Assembly (NCBI GenBank): GCA_013995675.1
Contig: VWRR01000005.1
Coordinates: 248,001-312,000 of the forward strand
Direction of reading: 5' to 3'
Length of the DNA stretch: 64,000 bases
DNA from: Cyanidiococcus yangmingshanensis
Lineage: Eukaryota > Rhodophyta > Bangiophyceae > Cyanidiales > Cyanidiaceae
The notes under the pieces were generated by a model. The model did no database searches and was not told the origin of the DNA. It saw only the letters and a list, made by a program, of their open reading frames with translations. Position 1 is the stretch's first letter, and each line of letters begins with the position of its first letter. Made by a program: the position numbers and the translations under genes. Positions 31,824 to 41,049 of this stretch are shown here, piece by piece.

Positions 31824-33577
31824 TGGCTGCGCCCGCTGGCGATCATCGCGGTTCGGACGCCGAATGCCGGGTGCACGGCGCGCTCTCCATGACGAGAGAC
31901 GGGGTGGCGGCGACACCTGCCCTGTGGGTGGCGAGCCCGCAACGCCGGAAAGCGTCTGGGGAAGGCGGCCGCGGCCCCATGTCCTCGATCATCATCCATC
32001 CCTGAGCGCTGCCGGTCGTTGTTGTCGTTTGCGTGCGTGTCCGTGCGCGCTATACGGGCCCCTGACAGGCCGCATTCGCGGACTGCAAGATCGCTAGCCG
32101 ATGCATGCGTGCACGAGAGACAACGATCGGCACGCCGGAGTGACGCAGGCGATACAATCTGTCGATGAGGGCGGGTCGATGAGGGCGGGTCGATGAGGCC
32201 GCACTGGCTATCATGGGCAACCTGTCCGCAAATATCACTAATTTATGCGATTCGATGGTTGCGTTAGGGAGCGTTTTCGGGGGTGAATGCAGGTTCTAGT
32301 GTTTCGATCGCTGAGATGGGAAGAGGCGAATGGGCAACGGTGTGCCTGTCGCCACGGTCGTCTACGTTCGTGTCCCTGCCCGAATCAGTGCGGTTTTCTG
32401 GGGCGCTATCGGTGGACACGATCAGCTGCGGCGACAGTTCTAGCCATCGAGGGGATTTGTTGGCGACGGTTCACGCTGGTGATGGCTGGGGTGGGCTGCT
32501 CGACTCGACGAACTGATGCGCGTTCGCCGACTTGAGCGCGAGCTCGAACAATAATGCGCACCTCTGCTCACTCCTCTGGTTGAGCTTGTTCGAGTGTGTT
32601 CATCTCGGCTTCTGACTGCTTGATAACTTTGTAACACGGTGCGAATGGATCGGGACGGGCCGAATATTTCGGCGCGCTGGATGCAGACTCAAGCCCAGGA
32701 GACGTGCTTCGCGCTTGCATCTGGTTCTAGTTGCAGCCGCATGCTCGAAAGGATGCTGTGCAAGAACCGGGTCAGTATAATGCCGTGCGAAACATTGAAT
32801 TTTGGACCTTGTTAGCTTACACGAATCGTCGCGATTTAGAACTTTTCGAAAGCAGAGCGCCAGTCGCGTGCATTGGCGACTTCCGCAGAGCGATAGAATG
32901 CAACGCGGCCTTGGTGGGCTCCACAGCGATGCCGCGACGAGCACGAAACCAAGTCGCGGCTCTTGGCATCGTGGTTTCACCCAGCCACGAGAATCATCAA
33001 TTCGACTAGAAGCGTCGTCGTATCGACCGAGAGGATGAATCGGCACACTCGGAGGCCTGGGTTCGGGAGCGGTTTCACTTCGCGTTGGGCCTACACACAT
33101 CCTGATGCGGGCCGTTGGCGATTCCTGCCCCGACAACAGCGATAGCGCCCGGACGTACACGGTTGACATTTGGGTGCGGTGGATGATGCAGAGAGAGCGA
33201 CGTACTGTGAGGGATTCTCGCAGGGGTGTTCCCTCGTGCATCGCCAAGCTCCCCATACAAAGCATCTTGTTATCCTTCATCATCAAGTCCTGCAAACCCG
33301 TGATGAATGACTGCATCCAAGGCCCAGAGGTACATTTTGATGACAAAGCACTCGGGTGGGTCGTGCCGCTGCCAACCGTCCCTATTTCGATCCGGCCTCT
33401 GCAATCGCGTCCCGACGTTGCGCTTGCTTTGCTCAGCTCGCGTGTACAGGACACGAGTTTCTGCTCGTTCGGGATAACAGCTATCTGGTGCCTTGACAAG
33501 AGTAGGCCGTTTGGCCACGCTCTGGATCCAACGTGTTGCTCGTGAGCAAAGCCTTCGCGAGGCGCTTTTGAACATGC
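31824..33577. other. Intergenic, GC-rich, no gene supported
   Basis: 1.75 kb between the divergent MgtE and ABTB1-like genes. The longest frame (32600-33499, -) is 299 codons, Cys/Arg/Ser-rich and unmatched. A short tandem repeat lies at 32161. Confidence 0.5.
32161..32201. repeat. 14-bp tandem repeat, about 2.9 copies
   Basis: Unit GTCGATGAGGGCGG repeated twice, then once incompletely with one change. Confidence 0.85.
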
Positions 33578-35506
33578 ATGTCCCGAGCAGATGCCGACCG
33601 AGAGCGGACGCCGAGCACTGCGGACGAGGAAGCCTTTGTTGTCGACGAGAGAACGTTGACTATCGATGGACTCCCGTTACATATCTGGTGTCGAACGCCA
33701 GGTAACTTGGCGAAGGTGCGGGCCCTAGTGGAGCGAGGTGCAGACGTAAACGCTGTAGACGAACACGACGCAACTCCTGTTTACTACTGTGCGTTGACCG
33801 GAAATGCGCCAGTACTTCGGTTTCTTCTCGAAGCCGGTGCGGTGCTCGATCCGAAAACGTTCGTCGGCGAGCGCGTTCTCTATGCAGCCTTGACTCCGGA
33901 GATCAAGCGTCTACTACTGCAGTACAGGGAGCAAACACTGCCGCGTTACACGGACGCGCTAACCGAGCACCTGCGCAGCGCACTAGATAGCAATACTGAC
34001 CATGCTGCTGCTGTTGTTGCCGATCCTGACGCAGACATTGGTTTTCGGCTCACCAAGACGCGCTGTCTCTGGGCACATCGGGTCGTTCTTGCTGCACGCT
34101 GTCATCTCTTCGAGAAAATCCTGCAGGAACGGATCTCATCCAGCAAAGTCCTTCGAGTCCGACATACGGATCCAGATGCTTTTGAAGCATTCATCCGCTA
34201 TCTTTATACATCGACTGTCTCGGTGCGTTTTCGGCATGCCAGCGAGTTTGTTGGACTGGTTCGTCGCTTTCAGCTGGGCGAGCTCGAGCATGAGGTTGAG
34301 CGGCAACGGCAGTGGCTTATGCGGAAACGTGAGCGCAAGTACGAGGCCATCACCCACCAGCGTCTGGAGGACTTGCATATCCGACTTTTTGGTGCCTCGC
34401 GCGTCCGCCATTTGGAGCAGGACCTCGAGCGTTACCTTTCGCGCCCCGGAGGCATGTCATTCGTCGACGTCCACGTCCGACTCGAGTATGCCTCCCGCAC
34501 CGGTGGTGAGGAGTATGCGCCAATTGTATTCCCTGCTCACTGGATATTCCTGCGACGCTCGGAATATTTTCGGGCGCTTCGGAGTTTCTACGGAAATCGC
34601 CTCGATTCCAGCTGTATGGTGCGCGTGCCATCGGATATCTCGCCGTTTGCATTTGAGTGCGTCTTGCATCACATGTATTGTTCGAATCTGCCTCGAGATT
34701 GGTACGAACGAGCCGTGTCCGGCGTCTGTGCGGCAGCATGCATGGACAAACGTGGCACCGATCGACCGGACCCAAACGAGTTGCTGGTCGAGGTCATTGC
34801 AGCTGCCGATCTGCTGGGATATCCCCATGTAAAACAATCTGCAGCATCCGCTATGGAAATTGATCGAGAAAACGTTTTCGGTCTTTTATTCGCTGCAGCG
34901 TGCTATCAGTCACGGGCCTTGCGAGCGGCCTGTGTACGAGTTTTGGCTGAGATGCTGCTCGACTGTGTGCGGCCTCTCCATCTACCTAGCTTTACTGCGC
35001 TGACCTGTTCTGCGACTGGAATGCCCGAACCGGAAAGCATTGCAGCCTCTCTGTTTCCGCGTATGCGACCTCGCCCTGGCAGAGTAGCAACTTCACTGCC
35101 GGCTGCGCTCGCGCCAAGAGCAAGCTTGACTGAGCCGACGATCAGTAACGATGCTCGGGAATCACCGTGGCCACAAGCAGGCTCGTCTGGGCGAGCACCG
35201 ACTCAAGTGGACGCATCGATCTTGAGTGTTGACCATCACGCCGTCATTTTCCAGCACACAAGCACTTTCACTGCGCTGAAGCAAGCGCTTCGCTCGGATA
35301 CGTTTTCAGATATCATGGAAGATATTCGCGAGGAGGCGCTCCGTCTGGGACTCTCGCACAAGTTTACAGCGGCTCTTCGTGATCCGCTCGGTGAGACGTT
35401 AGACCGTATCATTTTCGACGTGACCGGTGGCCTCAGGTTGTCCGAGGGTCGAGTCCCGCGCTGTCCGAACCAATCATGTATCGGAGGAAGCTCTGCAACC
35501 ACCTAG
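33578..35506 (+). CDS. Ankyrin and double BTB/POZ protein (ABTB1-like)
   Basis: Probable adaptor of a CUL3 ubiquitin ligase; animal ABTB1/BPOZ has the same layout. The 642-residue product starts at ATG 33578. Two ankyrin repeats cover about residues 40-95 (NLAKVRALVERGADVNAVDE and TPVYYCALTGNAPVLRFLLEAGA). The first BTB domain is at about 150-240 (CLWAHRVVLAARCHLFEKIL ... DAFEAFIRYLYTSTV); the second is at about 305-440 (FPAHWIFLRRSEYFRALRSF ... PFAFECVLHHMYCSNL). A BACK-like helical segment and a C-terminal helix pair follow. The frame is intact. It converges with cytochrome c1: the two stops are 15 bp apart, so the 3' UTRs must overlap. Confidence 0.85.
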   Translation: MSRADADRERTPSTADEEAFVVDERTLTIDGLPLHIWCRTPGNLAKVRALVERGADVNAVDEHDATPVYYCALTGNAPVLRFLLEAGAVLDPKTFVGERVLYAALTPEIKRLLLQYREQTLPRYTDALTEHLRSALDSNTDHAAAVVADPDADIGFRLTKTRCLWAHRVVLAARCHLFEKILQERISSSKVLRVRHTDPDAFEAFIRYLYTSTVSVRFRHASEFVGLVRRFQLGELEHEVERQRQWLMRKRERKYEAITHQRLEDLHIRLFGASRVRHLEQDLERYLSRPGGMSFVDVHVRLEYASRTGGEEYAPIVFPAHWIFLRRSEYFRALRSFYGNRLDSSCMVRVPSDISPFAFECVLHHMYCSNLPRDWYERAVSGVCAAACMDKRGTDRPDPNELLVEVIAAADLLGYPHVKQSAASAMEIDRENVFGLLFAAACYQSRALRAACVRVLAEMLLDCVRPLHLPSFTALTCSATGMPEPESIAASLFPRMRPRPGRVATSLPAALAPRASLTEPTISNDARESPWPQAGSSGRAPTQVDASILSVDHHAVIFQHTSTFTALKQALRSDTFSDIMEDIREEALRLGLSHKFTAALRDPLGETLDRIIFDVTGGLRLSEGRVPRCPNQSCIGGSSATT

Positions 35507-35521
35507 GCATTGGTCATGTTT

Positions 35522-36340
35522 TTACATATCACGGAACTCGAGTCGACGAGATTTCAGGAGCGCCCACTTGAACCGTTTCATATAGAGCATCAACCCGGCA
35601 AGGATACTGAGTGATACAAAGGTTTCCACACCCATGAGCTTGCGTTGGTCGTGCTCTGGCTCCGCTGCCCAGCTTAGGAAGATGGCCACATCTTTCGCCA
35701 TCTGGGTCGTTGTGGCAGGGGTTCCATCATCGTACTCGACACCATCGTCGTAGAGCGCCCTTGCCATCGCAATCTGCTGACCCGGAAAGTAAGGGTTATA
35801 ATAGAGGCCCTCACGCACATGCACCCCAGCGGGTGGGTCGCGATAACCAGTCAACAACGCAAAGATATAATCTGCGCCTCCGTGACGTGCTTTGGTGATG
35901 AGCGAAAGATCAGGCGGCAGGGCCCCGTTGTTTGCGTAGCGCGCCGCTTCCGCATTCGGGTACGGCGCTGGAAAGTAGTCTGATAGGCGACCAGGTCGCG
36001 TAAACATTTCACCCTCGTCGTTTGGACCGTCTTCTACTTCAATCTCTTCGGCCAACTGCTTTGCTTCGTCTTCAGTGAACGCCACACCGACCAGGTTGCG
36101 GTAGGCGACTCGGTTCATCGAATGACACGACGAGCAGACGTTTTTGTAAACTTGGTATCCACGTCGTATCGAAGCAGCATCAAACGCGGAAAGGGGTCCG
36201 CGATGAGACCATGGATATTTTGGCGGTGGCAAGTGATCCTCCTCGGCAAGTGCTGGCTGCGCACTCGCAAGCGCCCACGCCGTTCCCAGCGCGCCAGAAG
36301 AGAAGGCGATTCCGCAGAGCACGCGCTGCAAACCAAACAT
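35522..36340 (-). CDS. CYC1: Cytochrome c1 of respiratory complex III
   Basis: Heme-c subunit of the mitochondrial bc1 complex, passing electrons from the Rieske protein to cytochrome c. The 272-residue product has the heme-binding motif CSSCH at residues 69-73 within [12 protein letters not shown], the mature-protein start [46 protein letters not shown] with the axial Met, [23 protein letters not shown] and a C-terminal anchor followed by the basic end [10 protein letters not shown]. The presequence before the mature part is only about 32 residues and largely hydrophobic. This is short for the usual bipartite presequence, and no in-frame upstream ATG exists. Frame intact. Confidence 0.96.
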   Translation of the reverse strand: MFGLQRVLCGIAFSSGALGTAWALASAQPALAEEDHLPPPKYPWSHRGPLSAFDAASIRRGYQVYKNVCSSCHSMNRVAYRNLVGVAFTEDEAKQLAEEIEVEDGPNDEGEMFTRPGRLSDYFPAPYPNAEAARYANNGALPPDLSLITKARHGGADYIFALLTGYRDPPAGVHVREGLYYNPYFPGQQIAMARALYDDGVEYDDGTPATTTQMAKDVAIFLSWAAEPEHDQRKLMGVETFVSLSILAGLMLYMKRFKWALLKSRRLEFRDM

Positions 36341-37484
36341 GGTCTTGACTCTTCCAGAAAAGGCAGAAACTCGTGGCCAAGTATCAAGTCGGAACCTGGT
36401 TCAGTAGCCTGGCTGTGGAGTTGAAGTTTTCGACGCACGTCGTCGGGCTGCTCCACGTCGAGGCAACGCCGGCTCCGGACAGGTTATGTTCACGTTTGAC
36501 GCTCACTCTGGAGACACCAAACGCGCTAATCCGCTCTTCAACACACCTTTTTCTCGAATGAACACAGAGACTATGTCGGACTGACGACTCGAGACCTATA
36601 CAAAACAACTGATACAGCCGCAGTAAAGCTGATCAATGCTACCGACCTCTGAGCAGAACGGTTGACGAATCTGATGGCATGGGGCGCGCGGCGCTGAACG
36701 CGTGCTCGCTCCGAACTCGTTCAAAGCGGACACCAGGTCTTGGGGACGCATCGCGTAGGCCACCTTTGTGTCGAGCAGTGGTCGCTGCATCTTGCCGTGC
36801 TTGCTGGCTTCCAGACCGACCCCAGCGTCCCTATTATCTCAATAGGACCAGTACTCGGACAAGTAACCGTGTGCTCATGAAGCTTGGGTTAGCGATGTGG
36901 CCTCCGATAGTGCCGAGAGCCACGATATCAGTGCAGGTTGCATGCTACCAGACGATCGCAGTCGCTATATGGGCGCCAGATCTGAATCTCTTAACCGTTT
37001 CCAGGTCTGAAGATATCCCCATCGACCGTGCGCTGCATTTGCAACACCAGCGCTTTTGAGGCTATCGAAAAATTGTCTGACCGAATCGCCGCCTCTGCGT
37101 AAGCATAGCTTCAAGTCTGGATACTTGGAACGGAGCCATGGGCATCACGCAGACTAAATAACGGTGCGAGCGCATTGTCGTAACATTTTCACGTTCGTTT
37201 ACAGCTGCTGGGCGCATGAAGCGTCCTCGTCTTGGTTCTTAATCTACGAGTTCAGGCGCACGCGATCGGCTGCGGTGACGCGAGACAACTTTCCCAGAAT
37301 CCATACACATACGAACTCGACACAAACGGGAGGAATCGTTCGCTATCCGTGGATACCAGGATCCCTTACCATAAAAGACCACGCTTTGGATTAATCAGCT
37401 AGATGCTCGCGGCTTCGCTTTTTGTTCCAATGCGACGAAGTGCGTGTGCTGGGCGGCGCTCTGTCCTAGTCGAATACACCACTC
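36341..37484. other. Intergenic, no gene supported
   Basis: 1.14 kb upstream of cytochrome c1 and downstream of cytochrome b5. No supported ORF, RNA gene or repeat seen. Confidence 0.55.
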
Positions 37485-37983
37485 CTAGTCATCGCTACCC
37501 ACTCGTTTTGTGTACTGTCGGACAAGGTACACCAACACGGCAACACATACTGGCACCAAAAATCGCTTCAGCATCGTCCACACACCTGTACCGTGGGAGT
37601 CTGGCTCCGCTCCGAACGCGCCACCTGCAAAAACCCTCTCCTTCGCTGAACCGTTGACTTCAGTCCCCGCCTGCCGACCGACCAGCACGCTGGCGTTCAC
37701 GTCTGCTGTTCGTTTTGCTGCAATCTCCTCCGCTTGTGAGCTCTCGCAAGTCTCCTATGTGGAACTCCAGCAGCTGCTCTCGCGCAGACTTGGAGTGACC
37801 GACATCCTCGAACTCGCGCGTCGCGTCCCTACCAGCCGTCTCGAGGAGAACGTCCTCCCCTCCGGGATGCTCGTTCAAAAACTTCTCCACTGCATAAACT
37901 TTCCCTTGAATGATCAGCCAACAAGAGTTCTTGTCTACGTGTTTCGAAACTTCTTCCGCCGTATATTGGGGTTTTTGGCTCAT
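37485..37983 (-). CDS. Tail-anchored cytochrome b5 (one +1 frame break before the anchor)
   Basis: Small heme protein that supplies electrons to desaturases, hydroxylases and similar enzymes at the ER or outer mitochondrial membrane. From ATG 37983 the heme domain runs to about residue 82: [38 protein letters not shown] with the first axial His at residue 39, and [10 protein letters not shown] with the second at residue 63, the classical spacing. In this frame the product ends at 37660 as a soluble protein. One base over (+1), a linker leads to a membrane anchor ([13 protein letters not shown]) and the basic tail of a tail-anchored b5, ending at 37485. The frames can be exchanged between about 37745 and 37712, where an AAAA run occurs. 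Confidence 0.88.
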
Positions 37984-39411
37984 TCGCCCGTCCCAGGACA
38001 CACCTTCCGTCTCGCTGCCGCCTTACGTTGGATCCGGTGACGCACAACTCGATGCGTCGTGCGCGTCGCCTTCCGTGCGAATGCAGCGACGCCGCGGACG
38101 ACGAGCACGCGCGTGTCGCCAGCCGTTTTGGCGTGAAAATCGGTGCGCGACAGCATCCTGTCGGGGTCGATCGTCGTATCGACGGGTGAGTATCCATAGA
38201 CAGATATCACCTTGACTGGTATTCTTCGCTGCGTCGCTGTGCACGCATCTGTCGAGAGCGCTATCCTGTGGCGAGCCTATTCTCGCCCATGCTCATGGCC
38301 AAGGCCTGGAGTTCTGGTCGTTTCCGTGAGTGCTCGGTGTCGACTGTTTAGGTCGCTCGATGCCAATGCTGGTGCAGGCTTGAGAGGTGCACTGGCGAGC
38401 CAGGTATGCGGATCGGAGCGCACCTCTAGCGATGGTTGTCCGACACCAGCTTTGGCATATGTCTTCATGATGATGACTAGGCGAGCGATTGGAGAAGCGA
38501 ATTATGTGCTTGTTCATGCAGGCGCAGCCCAGTTCTTGCGACCCATGCGCGATACAGTTGCTGGAATCTTTCATCGGAGCGGTAGTGTGAAACGCATGGT
38601 AACGTGAGGAAACCGCGAGACGAGAATCACTCCGATCGCTCCGCGCCATGAATCTAACGTTCCAGAGGTCCTCGGCATTGCATAGCGGGGAACGTAAGAG
38701 CACCGCATGTCGTCTGTCCGATGATGCATGTTCATGAAGTTGTACTGGTAGCGGAAGATTCAGGCCAAGCCTTACTGCTCCATTTTCCACCACGGCGAGG
38801 CGCTCTATATTTGAAATAAGCATGTCAAAGCGAGGCCTTGAGGAAGCCGCAGCTGCGATTTTCTGGCCTCTATGCATCCCCAATCGGATCAGTGCGCCAA
38901 TTCTGTTTCTCTCTTGTCCGAAATCGACGTTCGGATGCGTCATCGTGCTGTATGGGGATCCGTGCAGGGCACCTGCTTTGTTCACAAGGTGGTCAATGTA
39001 GGTTGACGTGTGGAAAGGTCACAGGATTTCTCCTGGATTCCGCAGAACCATCTGCATTGCTGGATTGATTTATCGCTGCCCCAGCTCTCCGAGCTTGACG
39101 CGGGCGGGCTGCACGAGTGCACTCCAGATGACGGACTGCTCGGAATCGAAGCCGAGCGGTTCGAGTCACCCCGAGCTATGACGTTTTTTCCTACATGAAA
39201 CACGATCGAACTTTTCATGAAGAGGCTTTTATTTCCCCAATGATAATCGAGTGCGACTTGCACGATTGAAAAAAACCCTCGTCTTCGCCCTTCTCATTCA
39301 GACTTTGTTCTCCGTAAATTGGTCTTCTAGACCTGGAGCGGAGAATCTCTCGGAGAGTTCAAGGCACGACATCGCGATCCGGTAGCTTCGTCTCGTATCG
39401 ATGGTCTCCGA
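37984..39411. other. Intergenic, no gene supported
   Basis: 1.43 kb. The longest frame (38293-38985, -) is 230 codons but has Cys/His/Ser-rich chance-like composition and no known motif. No tRNA or repeat seen. Confidence 0.5.
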
Positions 39412-40521
39412 TCAAGTTGGCTTGACGGGATTCCCATTTCGGTCGAAAAAGCGGTAGCGGCGCCCAGGCCAGAGCGCATTCCACGCTATGTTTCCAAACG
39501 CTGCCGGCAAAGTTTTGTACCGAATGTAGGTTCCACGAAGCGGCGGCGTCGTTTGAGCCACGCGAACCAACCGGGGTGCCAAGAAAGCGGCCACAGTTTC
39601 CGGGCGTTCTGCTAACAAGTTAAAAAACCGTCGCATTTGGGCAGTGGAGTCCCGGAGCAGCAGGTCCGTGAGAATCATACCCGGAGAGAATGTGTGCACC
39701 GACACGTTCAAACTCGCAAATTCCCGATTTAGGGAGCGCATGAGCTGGGGCATCACCCGCTTCGTCGCTCCATAAGCAGCAAAGTACGGTGTACCGTTGC
39801 CAAAAACGCCAGCCCCGTCAACGTTGAAGATGTGTCCGTGCACATCCCCTGATCGTATCATGCATCGTGCAGCAGTGCGACATCCCAGCATCGTACCGAG
39901 AAGATTCGTTTCGATCACTTCGCGGAGTGCCGCTGGCGGCAGATCGATCATACGACCTCGTTGGGCAACTGAACCAGCGTTGTTAATCCATAGATGCATT
40001 GCTTCGGCTTCGAAGTGCGCGCAGGCAGCTGATGCGAACGACTCCAGCGCGACTGCATCCGATACGTCACAACACTGGGCGAAGAGCGAAGAGCTGGGTA
40101 GCTCGTTTCGTGCTCGCTCGATCCCAGTCACATTTCGGCCGCATACCGCGACCCGGTGCCCGCGTTCCACGAACTCTCTCGCGAGCGCCCAGCCGAGACC
40201 GCGCGTCCCGCCCGTAATGAAAATCAACAGTGACGTTGGCACGGGGCCGTTCGAGAGCGACAAACCCAGGATGCTCGGCCGCCAAGCTCGACGCCCCAGC
40301 CGCGTCGCTCGCAGACCTAACGTTGTGGGGCTCTGACGACCAAGCTGAAAACCGAGCAAGTGCGCCACAGTGCCGCGATTGCGACTCCAAGAGAGCGCTG
40401 ACGAGAAAGGGCGGATGCAGGGGTCGTCATTCAACCCGGTGCAGGCACTGCGCCCAAGAGTCAGGGAAACGAAACCCGCTGGCCGCTGCACTGCTCTCCT
40501 ACGTGTCTCCCTAAAGTGCAT
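39412..40521 (-). CDS. NOL/NYC1-like short-chain dehydrogenase
   Basis: NADPH-dependent SDR most like the NOL/NYC1 group, which reduce chlorophyll b in plants. The 369-residue product has an Arg/Ser-rich N-terminal 95 residues that fit a plastid transit peptide. Then come the Rossmann motif FITGGTRGLGWALAREF, WINNAGSVAQRG, the block IETNLLGTMLGCRTA and HIFNVDGAGVFGNGTPYFAAYGATK with the catalytic YxxxK, and VHTFSPGMILTDLLL, typical of NOL/NYC1. Red algae lack chlorophyll b, so the substrate here must differ or the call is at subfamily level only. ATG 40521 is the only upstream Met in frame and lies 18 bp after a tRNA gene on the same strand. Confidence 0.8.
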   Translation of the reverse strand: MHFRETRRRAVQRPAGFVSLTLGRSACTGLNDDPCIRPFSSALSWSRNRGTVAHLLGFQLGRQSPTTLGLRATRLGRRAWRPSILGLSLSNGPVPTSLLIFITGGTRGLGWALAREFVERGHRVAVCGRNVTGIERARNELPSSSLFAQCCDVSDAVALESFASAACAHFEAEAMHLWINNAGSVAQRGRMIDLPPAALREVIETNLLGTMLGCRTAARCMIRSGDVHGHIFNVDGAGVFGNGTPYFAAYGATKRVMPQLMRSLNREFASLNVSVHTFSPGMILTDLLLRDSTAQMRRFFNLLAERPETVAAFLAPRLVRVAQTTPPLRGTYIRYKTLPAAFGNIAWNALWPGRRYRFFDRNGNPVKPT

Positions 40522-40530
40522 CTTTACCCA

Positions 40531-40536
40531 AAAAAG
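40531..40536 (-). terminator. RNA polymerase III terminator of tRNA-Leu
   Basis: A T6 run on the minus strand begins 3 bases after the tRNA 3' end (read as AAAAAA on the + strand), a standard Pol III stop. It also sits 9 bases before the SDR start codon. Confidence 0.7.
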
Positions 40537-40539
40537 TGC

Positions 40540-40623
40540 TGACGGCGACGCGATTCGAACGCGCGTGGGCTGTCGCCCATTGGAACCTTACTCCAACGCC
40601 TTGGACCACTCGGCCACGCCGTC
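40540..40623 (-). tRNA. tRNA-Leu (anticodon AAG)
   Basis: 84-nt class II tRNA without intron. The acceptor stem GACGGCG pairs with CGCCGTC, discriminator A. The D arm contains GGCCGAGTGG (A box). The anticodon stem TTGGA/TCCAA encloses loop GTAAGGT, giving anticodon AAG. The long variable arm TGGGC-GACA-GCCCA pairs perfectly. The T arm GCGCG-TTCGAAT-CGCGT forms the B box. The A73 discriminator and the long arm fit leucine. Confidence 0.95.
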
Positions 40624-41049
40624 GTGTTTCCGTGCTCCGTCCGCCCTGCGCGCCCATCGCTAGCCCCGATAGGAAGTTGATCCGGCGAGCGAGACAATTG
40701 GACGCACCCCCGACCATCGTGCGCAAGGCGAACGCTGTTCATGCTCGAATGTACAACTAGGGCATCGAAACCGTATATAAAGCGATCATCGCGCGCTGGT
40801 GGGGCGTCGGGTGCCTGCAACGCGGCGCCGCTGATGACGCTCGCGATGCAAACCGGCGTCTCGCATGGGCGGCGCATCGATCGCGCTTGGAGGCGCGGAT
40901 CCATGTAGAGCCAGCGGCCGCGCTCTGGAATGGCCCACAGCCAGTGCCTCGGGCGAGAGAGGGATGCTGCGACCCTGAGCGAGGCCGAGCGTGGCGACGG
41001 ATGCGGGGCTCGTGTTACGTAGCGTATCGAGGCCCCGTTCGGCTGCAGC
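40624..41049. promoter_or_regulatory. Spacer between tRNA-Leu and lipase gene with TATA box
   Basis: 426 bp. A TATATAAAG element at 40774 points toward the lipase gene, about 275 bp before its first ATG. It resembles the element at 3243. The remainder is GC-rich with no gene. Confidence 0.4.

Noticed and set aside
32600-33499. 299-codon minus-strand open frame
   Set aside because: Long, but Cys/Arg/Ser-rich with no domain, with overlapping open frames on the other strand in a GC-rich spacer. I judge it chance.
38293-38985. 230-codon minus-strand open frame
   Set aside because: Composition rich in His, Cys and Ser, no recognisable motif, and an overlapping plus-strand frame.
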